A stretch of 64,000 nucleotides of DNA, from contig SUYC01000003.1 in the NCBI GenBank assembly GCA_015060625.1, forward strand, positions 248,001 through 312,000. Direction: 5' to 3'. Each line of letters opens with the position of its first letter. Within the stretch, counting starts at the first letter, position 1. The notes beneath the pieces were generated by a model, which saw only the letters and a program-made list of their open reading frames with translations, was not told the DNA's origin and did no database searches. The stretch comes from Xylanibacter ruminicola (GTDB lineage Bacteria; Bacteroidota; Bacteroidia; Bacteroidales; Bacteroidaceae). Both the position numbers and the translations under genes were made by a program. This document shows positions 43,535-51,928 of the stretch, piece by piece.

Positions 43535-45148
43535 TTAAAACTGCCAGCGACTAGGCAACTGGCGCTCTGGCCAGAGGTGCTTGGCATACTTGTAGTTGTA
43601 GAGCTCGTAAATGGCGGTGAAGCGTGTCAGGCGCTCCTTGAATGCCTCGAAGTTCTTCAGCTCAGGTTGTGTCCACTGAACTTCGGCCAGTGCTGCCATA
43701 CGTGGCAGGGCCTGATACTCCACCAGTCCCTCGGTGAGCAGATACTCCGACCAGAGGTTTGCCTGTGCACCCAGGATGTGCTTCTTGGCTTCGGCCGAGA
43801 ACGACTCGGGAGCAGGCTCCAGCGAATATACTTTCTCTACAGGGATGAATCCACCGCAACGCGAAGGTTCGAAACGTGCATCTTCCGACTGCAGATAGTC
43901 GAAATAGCAGTGCGATGTTGGTGCCATCACCACATCGTGTCCGGCCTCGGCAGCCTTGGCACCAGGCTCGCTACCGCGCCACGACATAATCATGGCATCC
44001 TGTGGACAGCCGTCCAGAATCTCGTCCCAACCCAGCGCACGACGCTTGTGAGCTGTCAGGAAGTCGAACACCTTCTGTGTGAAGTGTGCCTGCAACTGCT
44101 CCTTTTTCAAACCGAGAGCCTGACACTTGGGACAAGCCTCCCATTTCACGGTTGGGGTCTCGTCGCCACCGATATGGATAACCTCTGATGGGAAGATGTC
44201 CATGATCTCAGCCAGCACTCCCTCAACGAAGTCGTACACTTTGGGATTACCCACGCAGAGCACATCGGTGTAAACGCCCCAGTAGTGACCCACCTCGTAC
44301 GGACCGCCTGTGCAACCCAGTTCGGTATAGCAAGCCAGTGCAGCCAGCATGTGTCCGGGCATGTCGATTTCGGGGATCACGGTGATGTGGCGCTCCTGAG
44401 CATACTTCACAATCTCGCGCGCCTCCTGCTGGGTGTAGAAACCGCCGTGGGGAATGCCGTCGTCGAGGTCGGAGTTAGTGCCAAGGATGGTACCCGTGCG
44501 CTGCGAACCGATGGTGGTGAGCTTGGGATATTTCTTAATCTCTATGCGCCAACCCTGATCGTCGGTCAGGTGCCAGTGGAAGATGTTCATGTTGTGCATA
44601 GCCAGCAGGTCGATGAACTTCTTGACGAAGCTCACACTCCAGAAGTGGCGCGAGCAGTCGAGGTGCATGCCGCGATAGCCAAAGCGTGGTGCGTCGGTAA
44701 TCGTAGCGGCAGGCATGGTCGTGCCATCGTTGATGGCCTTGCGCAAGGTCTGGATGCCATAGAACACACCAGCGGCTGTGCCACCTTGGATGGTCACACC
44801 CTTCTGGTTGATATTCATCACATAACCCTCCTTGGCAGTCACCTTAGGCGATACGGCCAGTTCGATGTAGCGCACTTTCTTGGCACGCTTGTTCACTATG
44901 CTCAGGTCGATCTTGGTTAGTTCTGTGATGTACTGCTTCAGGAATTCTGCCTCGTTCTGCAATTCGGCAGGTGCCAGAATCTGCACGTTACCGTCAAGTT
45001 CGAAGGCAGCGCCTTTCGTCATCTGGATGGATTGTGGCAATGGAACCACGTTGTAGTTGGCAGGTCCGCCAGCTGTAGCTGTGGTCGAACCTAAAGAGAT
45101 GAGTGCTGTCAACACCATTCCTTTAAAATACTTGTTAATAGTCTTCAT
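43535..45148 (-). CDS. GH20 beta-N-acetylhexosaminidase (2)
   Basis: About 537 residues from the ATG at 45148 (MKTINKYFKGM, signal peptide ending TATA); the frame runs to 45346, but that part lies in the upstream gene. The catalytic barrel carries YRGMHLDCSRHFW, FHWHLTDDQGWRIEIKKYP, VIPEIDMPGHMLA and IHIGGDETPTVKWEACPKC with the Asp-Glu pair. It has no PA14 domain, so it is a shorter paralog of the next gene, and the two probably split substrates or compartments. It starts 25 bases after the PIG-L stop. Confidence 0.92.
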   Translation of the reverse strand: MKTINKYFKGMVLTALISLGSTTATAGGPANYNVVPLPQSIQMTKGAAFELDGNVQILAPAELQNEAEFLKQYITELTKIDLSIVNKRAKKVRYIELAVSPKVTAKEGYVMNINQKGVTIQGGTAAGVFYGIQTLRKAINDGTTMPAATITDAPRFGYRGMHLDCSRHFWSVSFVKKFIDLLAMHNMNIFHWHLTDDQGWRIEIKKYPKLTTIGSQRTGTILGTNSDLDDGIPHGGFYTQQEAREIVKYAQERHITVIPEIDMPGHMLAALACYTELGCTGGPYEVGHYWGVYTDVLCVGNPKVYDFVEGVLAEIMDIFPSEVIHIGGDETPTVKWEACPKCQALGLKKEQLQAHFTQKVFDFLTAHKRRALGWDEILDGCPQDAMIMSWRGSEPGAKAAEAGHDVVMAPTSHCYFDYLQSEDARFEPSRCGGFIPVEKVYSLEPAPESFSAEAKKHILGAQANLWSEYLLTEGLVEYQALPRMAALAEVQWTQPELKNFEAFKERLTRFTAIYELYNYKYAKHLWPERQLPSRWQF

Positions 45149-45173
45149 ATTGTTATTCAGTTTGGATCGTTGT

Positions 45174-46313
45174 CTAGAATTTGTATTCCACGAAAGCCTC
45201 CATGGCCTCGTAGCAAGCCAGTCCGAGGTTATCGTAGCGCTTGGCTGTTTCGCGGTTGCGGTCCTCGGCACGCTGCCAGAACAGGCGCTCGTCGTTACCC
45301 AGGAATGGGGCGCTCTCCATCTGACTCTGGTGGCGCAGGATGGCATTTCGCTTCTCGCGCAGCTCCTCAGGACTCATTGGTACGCACATCTCGATATCGG
45401 CAACATCCCATTCAGCCCAGGCACCACGGTACATCCATACGCGGCAGTCCTTCAACCACTCGGCGCCAGCTTTCTTGCTTTCGTCGATGGCAGCCAGCAC
45501 AGCATCGGTACACTTACGGTGTGTGCCGTGAGGGTCAGCCAGGTCGGCAGCCACATAAATCTGGTGAGGCTTAATTTCGTTAATCAGCTCGATGATAGGT
45601 GTAACGTCGGCCTCGGTCATAGGCAGTTTTTCAATCTTACCGCTCTCGTAGAAAGGCAGGTCGAGGAAGTGGATATGCTTACTGTCGATACCGCTGTACT
45701 CGCAAGCCAAACGGGCCTCGCCACGACGAATCAAACCCTTCAGGCGCAGAATCTGCTTGGTGTCCAAATCGCCTGGTTTCTTACTCTTGATAAAGGCCTT
45801 GACAGCCTGATACGAGTGCTTGATCACCTCGTCGCTACCGTTGGCAAAGATAGTGTTGAAACCATTGATAAAGTGCATAAAGCGGCGCACCTCTTCGTCG
45901 CCTACCGCAATGTTACCCGATGTTTCGTATGCCACGTGCACATCGTGCTTCTGTTGCATCAGTCGGCGAATCGTTCCACCCATCGAAATCACATCGTCGT
46001 CGGGGTGTGGCGAGAAAACAATCACACGCTTGGGGTAGGGCGTAGCACGCTCAGGACGGGTGCTGTCGTCAACATTTGGCTTGCCGCCTGGCCATCCAGT
46101 GATGGTATGCTGCAACTCGTTAAATACTTCGATGTTAACCAGACCGGCCTGTCCGTCAAACTGCTCAACCAGGTGGCCCAGTCCATTTTCAACATAGTCC
46201 TTGGTAGAAAGCTTAAGCAGTGGCTTTTCTACCTTTTCACACAGCTCAATTACCTGACGTCTAAGCTCGTGGTTAGGCATCTGGATACTGTTAGTTAGAT
46301 TTAAATTCATCAT
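45174..46313 (-). CDS. PIG-L (LmbE-like) deacetylase-type protein; matches the C-terminal half of the Bacteroidetes NagB-PIG-L fusion
   Basis: 379 residues, no signal peptide, so cytoplasmic. The PIG-L zinc motif is clear: FSPHPDDDVISMGGTIRRL (~100-118), with HGTHRKC (~242-248) supplying the later His. Many Bacteroidetes carry a ~660-residue protein with glucosamine-6-phosphate deaminase (NagB) followed by this domain, usually annotated as NagB; here the NagB part is missing and the protein starts with a short helical linker region. Expected role: N-deacetylation of an acetylated amino sugar or its phosphate, feeding GlcNAc released by the two GH20 enzymes encoded just downstream. The specific substrate is not known. 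Confidence 0.8.
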   Translation of the reverse strand: MMNLNLTNSIQMPNHELRRQVIELCEKVEKPLLKLSTKDYVENGLGHLVEQFDGQAGLVNIEVFNELQHTITGWPGGKPNVDDSTRPERATPYPKRVIVFSPHPDDDVISMGGTIRRLMQQKHDVHVAYETSGNIAVGDEEVRRFMHFINGFNTIFANGSDEVIKHSYQAVKAFIKSKKPGDLDTKQILRLKGLIRRGEARLACEYSGIDSKHIHFLDLPFYESGKIEKLPMTEADVTPIIELINEIKPHQIYVAADLADPHGTHRKCTDAVLAAIDESKKAGAEWLKDCRVWMYRGAWAEWDVADIEMCVPMSPEELREKRNAILRHQSQMESAPFLGNDERLFWQRAEDRNRETAKRYDNLGLACYEAMEAFVEYKF

Positions 46314-46409
46314 TGTTATATTAATGTAGTAAAGTAAAATTTTTCCGCGAAATTACACATTTTGCGCGAAATAAAAGCATATTTTATGAAGATTAACAAT
46401 AATAATGTG

Positions 46410-46417
46410 TAATTTTG
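46410..46417 (+). promoter_or_regulatory. -7 box of queH, possible near-leaderless transcript
   Basis: TAATTTTG at 46410-46417, with the queH ATG at 46424. If the transcript starts the usual ~5-8 bases after the box, the mRNA begins at or beside the start codon. No clear -33 TTTG is visible. Confidence 0.5.
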
Positions 46418-46423
46418 CACCCG

Positions 46424-47101
46424 ATGAAACAACCAGCTATTCAAAAACCCGAGGGATTGAGCCGCGTGCTGCTGCATGCTTGCTGCGCCCCATGTTCGAG
46501 TGCCATTGTCGAGTGGATGATGGCCAACGGTGTTACACCTGTTATTTATTATTTTAATCCAAATATCTGGCCAAGAGAGGAATACGAGATTCGAAAGCAA
46601 GAAAGTAAGCGCCATGCCGAAAGTTTGGGATTACAGTGGATTGATGGCGACTACGACCACCAGTCGTGGCTTGGAGGTGTGTGTGGATTGGCATCGACAC
46701 TCGACCCAGAGGCGCGCTTTCAGACTGAAATGGCGAAAGAACCCGAACGCGGTCGCCGTTGCGAGCGCTGCTTTACTTTCCGCCTGATAGCTGCTGCCCA
46801 AAAAGCGCAAGAGTTTGGCATCCCATATTTCACCACCACGCTGGCATCGAGCCGTTGGAAAAGCTTAGAGCAGATTGAGCGTGCCGGTCTTATTGCCGAA
46901 CAAACTGTCAGCCAATCCCCATTGCCCAACCAGCCATCACCCAAATTCTGGGCCCAGAACTGGCGCAAGGGCGGGCTGTACGAACGCCGTAATCAGCTGC
47001 TGAAGGAGTATCAGTTCTATAATCAGCAGTATTGCGGATGCGAGTTCAGCGTGCGGCCTAAACCAGCCGAAATCAAAGAAAATGTAAAAAACGACGAGTA
47101 A
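46424..47101 (+). CDS. queH: Epoxyqueuosine reductase QueH
   Basis: About 225 residues from the ATG at 46424; the frame can be opened at a TTG 9 bases upstream, but that lies in the -7 box. QueH carries out the last step of queuosine synthesis in tRNA, using Fe-S and a metal site. Seen: LLHACCAPCSS with the paired Cys near the N-terminus, RRCERCFTFR in the middle, and YCGCEFS near the C-terminus, which together give the Cys ligands of the family (DUF208). It is divergent from the PIG-L gene and upstream of ffh, which has its own promoter. Confidence 0.9.
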   Translation: MKQPAIQKPEGLSRVLLHACCAPCSSAIVEWMMANGVTPVIYYFNPNIWPREEYEIRKQESKRHAESLGLQWIDGDYDHQSWLGGVCGLASTLDPEARFQTEMAKEPERGRRCERCFTFRLIAAAQKAQEFGIPYFTTTLASSRWKSLEQIERAGLIAEQTVSQSPLPNQPSPKFWAQNWRKGGLYERRNQLLKEYQFYNQQYCGCEFSVRPKPAEIKENVKNDE

Positions 47102-47103
47102 AA

Positions 47104-47135
47104 TTTGGGTGTATCGTTTTTTTATTGTAACTTTG
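47104..47135 (+). promoter_or_regulatory. Promoter of ffh
   Basis: TTTG at 47104-47107, 20 bases, TAACTTTG at 47128-47135; the ffh ATG is at 47158. Canonical layout. Confidence 0.85.
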
Positions 47136-47157
47136 CGCCCTAAAAATAATAAGTAAT

Positions 47158-48519
47158 ATGTTTGAGAATTTAAGTGATAGATTAGAGCGCTCGTTTAAGA
47201 TCTTGAAGGGTGAGGGCAAAATCACCGAGATCAACGTAGCCGAAACACTGAAAGACGTGCGTCGTGCCCTGTTGGATGCCGACGTAAACTATAAAGTAGC
47301 AAAGTCGTTTACCGATACCGTTAAGCAGAAGGCTTTGGGTATGAATGTGCTTACAGCCGTTAAGCCCAGTCAGTTGATGGTGAAGATTGTTCATGATGAG
47401 CTGGCCGAGCTGATGGGTGGTAAGGCTGCCGAGCTGAAGGTTGAGGGCCGTGCCGGTGCACCAGCTATTATTCTGATGTCGGGTCTGCAGGGTTCAGGTA
47501 AGACCACCTTCAGCGGTAAGTTGGCCAAGATGCTCAAGGATCGCAATCACAAGAAACCATTGCTGGTAGCTTGCGACGTGTATCGTCCAGCAGCTATCGA
47601 GCAGCTCAAGGTAGTGGGCGAGACGGTAGGTGTTCCCGTATATTCTGAGCCTGATAATAAGAATGTGGTAGAGATTGCTAACCACGCCATTCAGGAGGCC
47701 AAGTCGAAGGCCAACGATGTGGTGATTATTGATACCGCCGGTCGTCTGGCCGTTGACGAGGAGATGATGCAGGAAATTGAGACCCTGAAGAAGGCCGTTA
47801 ATCCTAACGAGACCCTGTTTGTGGTAGATTCGATGACTGGTCAGGACGCCGTTAACACTGCTAAGGAGTTCAACGATCGTTTGGATTTCGACGGTGTTGT
47901 TCTTACCAAGCTCGATGGTGATACCCGTGGTGGTGCTGCCCTCTCTATCCGCACTGTCGTTACCAAGCCTATTAAGTTTGTGGGTACCGGCGAGAAGATG
48001 GAGGCTATCGATGTGTTCTATCCCGAGCGTATGGCCGACCGTATTCTCGGTATGGGTGATATCGTGTCGCTGGTAGAGCGTGCTCAGCAGCAGTTCGACG
48101 AGGAGGAAGCAAAGAAACTCGAAAAGAAGATTCGTAAGAACAAGTTTGATTTCGACGACTTTATGGGTCAGATTCAGCAGATCAAGAAGATGGGTAACAT
48201 CAAGGATCTGGCTGCGATGATTCCTGGCGTTGGCAAGCAGATTAAGGATCTGGATATCGACGACAATGCCTTCAAGGGTATCGAGGCCATCATCAACTCG
48301 ATGACACCAAAGGAGCGTGCCAATCCAGATATCATCAACCAGAGCCGTCGCCGTCGTATCGCTGCCGGTTCGGGCACGAAGATGGAGGATGTGAACCGCC
48401 TGATGAAGCAGTTCGAGCAGACTCGTAAGATGATGAAGATGGTTACCGGACTTAATTCGTCGAAGATGGCGCAGATGGCTGCAGCCATGAAGATGCGAGG
48501 TGGTATGCCAAAGTTTTAA
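47158..48519 (+). CDS. ffh: Signal recognition particle protein Ffh
   Basis: 453 residues, normal length. GTPase that, with the SRP RNA and FtsY, targets nascent membrane proteins to SecYEG. Order: helical N domain; G domain with GLQGSGKTTFSGKLAKML (P-loop), DVYRPAAIEQL, DTAGRL, TKLDGDTRGGAALS; methionine-rich M domain from ~300 (SMTPKERANPDIINQSRRRRIA, TKMEDVNRLMKQFEQTRKMMKM) that binds RNA and signal sequence. Followed by folD after 23 bases. Confidence 0.97.
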   Translation: MFENLSDRLERSFKILKGEGKITEINVAETLKDVRRALLDADVNYKVAKSFTDTVKQKALGMNVLTAVKPSQLMVKIVHDELAELMGGKAAELKVEGRAGAPAIILMSGLQGSGKTTFSGKLAKMLKDRNHKKPLLVACDVYRPAAIEQLKVVGETVGVPVYSEPDNKNVVEIANHAIQEAKSKANDVVIIDTAGRLAVDEEMMQEIETLKKAVNPNETLFVVDSMTGQDAVNTAKEFNDRLDFDGVVLTKLDGDTRGGAALSIRTVVTKPIKFVGTGEKMEAIDVFYPERMADRILGMGDIVSLVERAQQQFDEEEAKKLEKKIRKNKFDFDDFMGQIQQIKKMGNIKDLAAMIPGVGKQIKDLDIDDNAFKGIEAIINSMTPKERANPDIINQSRRRRIAAGSGTKMEDVNRLMKQFEQTRKMMKMVTGLNSSKMAQMAAAMKMRGGMPKF

Positions 48520-48542
48520 GAATTGAAAAATTGAAATACTAG

Positions 48543-49421
48543 ATGCAACTGATTGATGGAAAAGCAACAGCGGCGGCTATCAAGGCCGAGATCGCTGAAG
48601 AGGTAAAGGAGATTGTTGCCCATGGAGGCAAGCAGCCCCATCTGGCTGCCGTATTGGTAGGTCACGATGGTGGTTCAGAAACTTACGTAAAAAACAAGGT
48701 GCTGGCCTGCGAGGCTTGTGGCTTTAAAAGCACACTTATTCGTTTCGAGGATAATATCTCGGAGGCTGAGTTGCTGGCTTGTGTCGATAAGCTCAATAAG
48801 GACGAGGATGTGGATGGTTTCATCGTACAGTTGCCCTTGCCCAAGCACATCGACGAGCAGAAGATTATCGAGGCTATCGACTATCGTAAGGATGTGGATG
48901 GTTTCCATCCCATCAACGTGGGACGCATGGCCATCGGTCTGCCTTGCTTCATCTCTGCCACTCCCCTTGGTATCATCACCCTGTTGAAGCGCTATGGCAT
49001 CGAGACCAGCGGTAAGAAGTGCGTGGTACTGGGTCGTTCCAACATTGTTGGTAAGCCCATGGCTCAGCTCATGATGCAGAAGCAGTATGGCGATGCCACC
49101 GTTACCGTGTGCCACTCGCACTCAAAGAACCTGAAGGAAGAGTGCCGCGAGGCCGACATCATTATCGCTGCCATCGGTAAGCCCGACTTTGTAACAGCCG
49201 ATATGGTGAAAGAAGGCGCCGTGATTGTGGATGTAGGTACCACCCGCGTGCCCGATGCCACCCGTAAGAGCGGATTCCGTTTGAATGGCGATGTGAAGTT
49301 CAGCGAGGTTGCTCCCAAGTGCTCGTTCATCACACCAGTTCCCGGTGGAGTAGGTCCCATGACCATCTGCTCGCTGATGAAGAACACTCTGGCAGCAGGC
49401 AAGAAAGAGTACTATAAGTAA
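48543..49421 (+). CDS. folD: Bifunctional methylenetetrahydrofolate dehydrogenase/cyclohydrolase
   Basis: 292 residues. Interconverts 5,10-methylene-THF and 10-formyl-THF. Seen: [14 protein letters not shown] with the catalytic Lys region, [42 protein letters not shown] of the NADP-binding domain, and [18 protein letters not shown] near the end. All are family signatures. Probably co-transcribed with ffh. Confidence 0.96.
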   Translation: MQLIDGKATAAAIKAEIAEEVKEIVAHGGKQPHLAAVLVGHDGGSETYVKNKVLACEACGFKSTLIRFEDNISEAELLACVDKLNKDEDVDGFIVQLPLPKHIDEQKIIEAIDYRKDVDGFHPINVGRMAIGLPCFISATPLGIITLLKRYGIETSGKKCVVLGRSNIVGKPMAQLMMQKQYGDATVTVCHSHSKNLKEECREADIIIAAIGKPDFVTADMVKEGAVIVDVGTTRVPDATRKSGFRLNGDVKFSEVAPKCSFITPVPGGVGPMTICSLMKNTLAAGKKEYYK

Positions 49422-49437
49422 TTGACAATTGATAATT
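49419..49437 (+). repeat. Heptamer spacer repeat, copy 2
   Basis: TAATTGACAATTGATAATT, identical over 19 bases to 9157-9175. It starts in the folD stop codon and ends directly at the ATG of the next gene. Confidence 0.8.
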
Positions 49438-49617
49438 ATGACGGCGCAAGAGTATTACGAACAAGGCAACGAGGCCCGGAAGCGTGGACAATGGCACGAG
49501 GCTATCAATAGCTACATACAAGCGATAGAACTCGACCCCGATAGTCCTGCTGTCGAGGCAAAGCGTATGCTCGACGACATCATGGCTTTCTATTGTAAAG
49601 ATATGTATAATCCCTGA
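49438..49617 (+). CDS. Small TPR-like protein, 59 aa
   Basis: From the ATG at 49438 (MTAQEYYEQGNEARKRG); one clear tetratricopeptide unit (GQWHEAINSYIQAIELDPDS) plus a closing helix. No signal peptide. It directly follows folD and the spacer repeat and precedes a terminator. Small single-TPR proteins of this kind are common in Bacteroidales next to folD; function unknown. Confidence 0.7.
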   Translation: MTAQEYYEQGNEARKRGQWHEAINSYIQAIELDPDSPAVEAKRMLDDIMAFYCKDMYNP

Positions 49618-49645
49618 TTCCATAGTGGATTCAGGGATTCTTCTA
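49609..49645 (+). terminator. Intrinsic terminator after the ffh-folD-TPR unit
   Basis: AATCCCTGA (49609-49617) pairs with TCAGGGATT (49631-49639), then CTTCTATAAAT. The 5' arm includes the last codons of the TPR gene. Confidence 0.7.
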
Positions 49646-49712
49646 TAAATGCTGCTATTTGTTATAAAAAGATAGTATTTTTAGATAAATTGAAAGAAAA
49701 TGATGTTTTTCT

Positions 49713-49743
49713 TTTGCATTTTGATAAGTAATTAGTATCTTTG
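49713..49743 (+). promoter_or_regulatory. Promoter of the korDABC operon
   Basis: TTTG at 49713-49716, 19 bases, TATCTTTG at 49736-49743. The ferredoxin ATG is at 49783. Confidence 0.82.
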
Positions 49744-49782
49744 CAACCCAAAAAAGAGATTAATGCGTTAAACAACTATATT

Positions 49783-50013
49783 ATGGCAAAAATGAAAGGC
49801 GCTATTGAGGTGAATACCGAGAGGTGTAAGGGATGCAGCCTCTGCATCATTGCCTGCCCTCAGAAGGTGATCGCCCTTGCCAACAAAGTTAATTTGCACG
49901 GCTACCCCTATGTGGAGGCTGTCAACGAGGAGGCCTGCGTGGGCTGTGCTTCGTGTGGCATTGTCTGCCCCGATGGTTGTATCACCGTGTATCGTAAAAA
50001 AGTGGAGGAATAA
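49783..50013 (+). CDS. korD: 2-oxoacid:ferredoxin oxidoreductase delta subunit (2x[4Fe-4S])
   Basis: About 76 residues from the ATG at 49783; the longer TTG frame includes the promoter region. Two CxxCxxCxxxCP clusters: CKGCSLCIIACP and CVGCASCGIVCP, each binding a [4Fe-4S] centre that passes electrons from the TPP subunit to ferredoxin. First gene of the D-A-B-C order; two bases separate it from the alpha subunit gene. Confidence 0.9.
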   Translation: MAKMKGAIEVNTERCKGCSLCIIACPQKVIALANKVNLHGYPYVEAVNEEACVGCASCGIVCPDGCITVYRKKVEE

Positions 50014-50015
50014 GT

Positions 50016-51101
50016 ATGGCAGAACAGAAAGATGTTGTGTTGATGAAAGGCAACGAGGCAATTGCCCACGCTGCTATTCGATGCGGATGCGACGGCTATT
50101 TCGGCTATCCTATTACTCCGCAGAGTGAAGTGATTGAGACGCTGGCTGAGCTGAAGCCTTGGGAGACCACCGGTATGCAGGTGGTTCAGGCCGAGAGCGA
50201 GCTGGCTAGTATCTACATGGTTTATGGTGCAGCCGGTGCCGGTAAGCGTGCCATGACTTCTTCGTCGTCGCCTGGTATTGCGCTGATGCAGGAGGGTATC
50301 ACCTACATGGCTGGTGCCGAGGTGCCAGGTGTGTTTGTTAACGTGCAGCGCGGCGGTCCTGGTCTGGGAACCATCCAGCCTTCGCAGGGCGACTATTTCC
50401 AGGCTACCCGTGGTGGTGGTAATGGCGACTACAAGGTGATCGTGCTGGCTCCATCATCCGTTCAGGAGATGGCCGACTTTGTTGATCTGGCTTTCGAGCT
50501 GGCATTCAAGTATCGCAATCCTGCCATGATTCTCTCCGACGGTGTGATCGGTCAGATGATGGAGAAGGTGGTGCTGCCACCTATCAAGCCCCGTCGTACC
50601 GACGAGGAGGTAATCCGCGAGTGCCCATGGGCCTCTACCGGTAAGCCCAAGAACCGTGAGCGTGTGGTGATCACCTCGCTTGAGCTGAAGCCCGAGGCTA
50701 TGGAGAAGCGCAACCTGGCTCTGCAGGAGAAGTATCGCAAGATTCAGGAGAACGAGGTGCGCTTTGAGCAGCAGCAGATGGACGATGCCGACTATGCCAT
50801 CGTGGCCTTCGGCAGTGCCGCCCGTATCGCAGAGAAGAGCGTAGAGATAGCCCGCGAGCATGGCATCAAGGTAGGACTGTTCCGTCCCATCACCCTGTTC
50901 CCATTCCCCGAGAAGCAGATTGCTGAGCTCTCAAAGAAGGTGAAGGGTATCCTGGTGGCCGAGATCAACGCCGGACAGATGGTGCAGGATGTGCGCCTGG
51001 CTGTCAACGGTGCTGTGCCCGTAGAGCAGTTCGGTCGTCTGGGTGGTATCGTTCCCGATCCTGAGGAAATCGTAGAGGCTTTGAAGAAATTGATAAAATA
51101 A
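50016..51101 (+). CDS. korA: 2-oxoacid:ferredoxin oxidoreductase alpha subunit (KorA/VorB type)
   Basis: 361 residues. Pyrimidine-binding half of a PFOR-like enzyme: YFGYPITPQSEVIETLAE at the start, QAESELASIYMVYGAAGAGKRAMTSSSSPG with the conserved Glu, and a C-terminal transketolase-like domain (YAIVAFGSAARIA). Oxidative decarboxylation of a 2-oxoacid to acyl-CoA with reduction of ferredoxin. Homologs are named either KorA (2-oxoglutarate) or VorB (branched-chain 2-oxoacids); the sequence alone does not settle which. Part of the four-gene operon. Confidence 0.88.
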   Translation: MAEQKDVVLMKGNEAIAHAAIRCGCDGYFGYPITPQSEVIETLAELKPWETTGMQVVQAESELASIYMVYGAAGAGKRAMTSSSSPGIALMQEGITYMAGAEVPGVFVNVQRGGPGLGTIQPSQGDYFQATRGGGNGDYKVIVLAPSSVQEMADFVDLAFELAFKYRNPAMILSDGVIGQMMEKVVLPPIKPRRTDEEVIRECPWASTGKPKNRERVVITSLELKPEAMEKRNLALQEKYRKIQENEVRFEQQQMDDADYAIVAFGSAARIAEKSVEIAREHGIKVGLFRPITLFPFPEKQIAELSKKVKGILVAEINAGQMVQDVRLAVNGAVPVEQFGRLGGIVPDPEEIVEALKKLIK

Positions 51102-51119
51102 ACACAAGGCAATATCATT

Positions 51120-51890
51120 ATGGATAGAAATCAAATAGTAAGTCCAGAGAACATCGTCTGCAAAAAGCCGACGCTGATGAACGACAACAATATGCACTAC
51201 TGCCCAGGCTGTAGCCACGGCGTGGTACATAAGCTCGTTGCCGAGGTAATCGAAGAGATGGGTATGGCCGACAAGGCCATCGGCGTATCGCCAGTGGGTT
51301 GTGCTGTGTTTGCCTATAACTATATAGATATCGATTGGCAGGAGGCTGCCCACGGTCGTGCACCCGCACTGGCCACTGGTATCAAGCGCACCTGGCCCGA
51401 CCGACTGGTGTTCACCTATCAGGGTGATGGCGACCTGGCTTGTATCGGTACCTGCGAAACCATTCACGCTCTGAACCGTGGTGAGAACATTGTGATTATC
51501 TTCGTCAACAATGCCATCTATGGTATGACTGGTGGTCAGATGGCACCAACCACACTGATTGGTCAGAAAACCTCTACCTGTCCTTACGGTCGTGACCCAG
51601 AGATTCACGGTTATCCCCTGAAGATGGCCGATATCGCAGCTCAGCTCGAGGGTACCTGCTATGTTACCCGTCAGAGTGTAGAGAGTGTGGCTTCAATCCT
51701 CAAGGCCAAGAAGGCACTGCGCAAGGCATTCGAGGCTTCGATGGCCGGCAAGGGCTCGTCGCTGGTAGAGTTTGTTTCAACCTGTAACAGCGGTTGGAAG
51801 CTCACTCCTGCTAAGGCTAACGAGTGGATGAAGGAGAATATGTTCCCCTTCTATCCAAAGGGAGACCTGAAAGATACTACGAATCTTTGA
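51120..51890 (+). CDS. korB: 2-oxoacid:ferredoxin oxidoreductase beta subunit (TPP-binding)
   Basis: 256 residues. Thiamine pyrophosphate-binding half: YCPGCSHGVVHKLVAE, and the TPP/Mg motif GDGDLACIGTCETIHAL...NNAIYGMTGGQ (GDG to NN). It pairs with the alpha subunit encoded 18 bases upstream to form the active site. Cytoplasmic; part of anaerobic 2-oxoglutarate or branched-chain 2-oxoacid metabolism. Confidence 0.9.
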   Translation: MDRNQIVSPENIVCKKPTLMNDNNMHYCPGCSHGVVHKLVAEVIEEMGMADKAIGVSPVGCAVFAYNYIDIDWQEAAHGRAPALATGIKRTWPDRLVFTYQGDGDLACIGTCETIHALNRGENIVIIFVNNAIYGMTGGQMAPTTLIGQKTSTCPYGRDPEIHGYPLKMADIAAQLEGTCYVTRQSVESVASILKAKKALRKAFEASMAGKGSSLVEFVSTCNSGWKLTPAKANEWMKENMFPFYPKGDLKDTTNL

Positions 51891-51925
51891 TTAAGAGTTA
51901 AGAATTAAGAGTTAAGAGTTAAGAA
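51891..51925 (+). repeat. Five tandem heptamers TTAAGAR before the gamma-subunit gene
   Basis: TTAAGAG, TTAAGAA, TTAAGAG, TTAAGAG, TTAAGAA in direct succession, filling the gap between the beta-subunit stop and the ATG at 51929. It is purine-rich and may serve as ribosome-binding region; copy number could vary between strains. Confidence 0.85.
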
Positions 51926-51928
51926 AAG

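Noticed and set aside
45149..45346. N-terminal extension of the second GH20 gene
   Set aside because: It lies inside the end of the PIG-L gene and has no sensible protein sequence; a signal peptide begins at 45148.
45057..46298. 413-residue frame on the plus strand
   Set aside because: Antisense to the PIG-L gene, which has clear catalytic motifs; no promoter or family signature for the antisense frame.
47494..48567. 357-residue frame on the minus strand
   Set aside because: Antisense shadow of ffh; rich in Leu/His as expected from such shadows.
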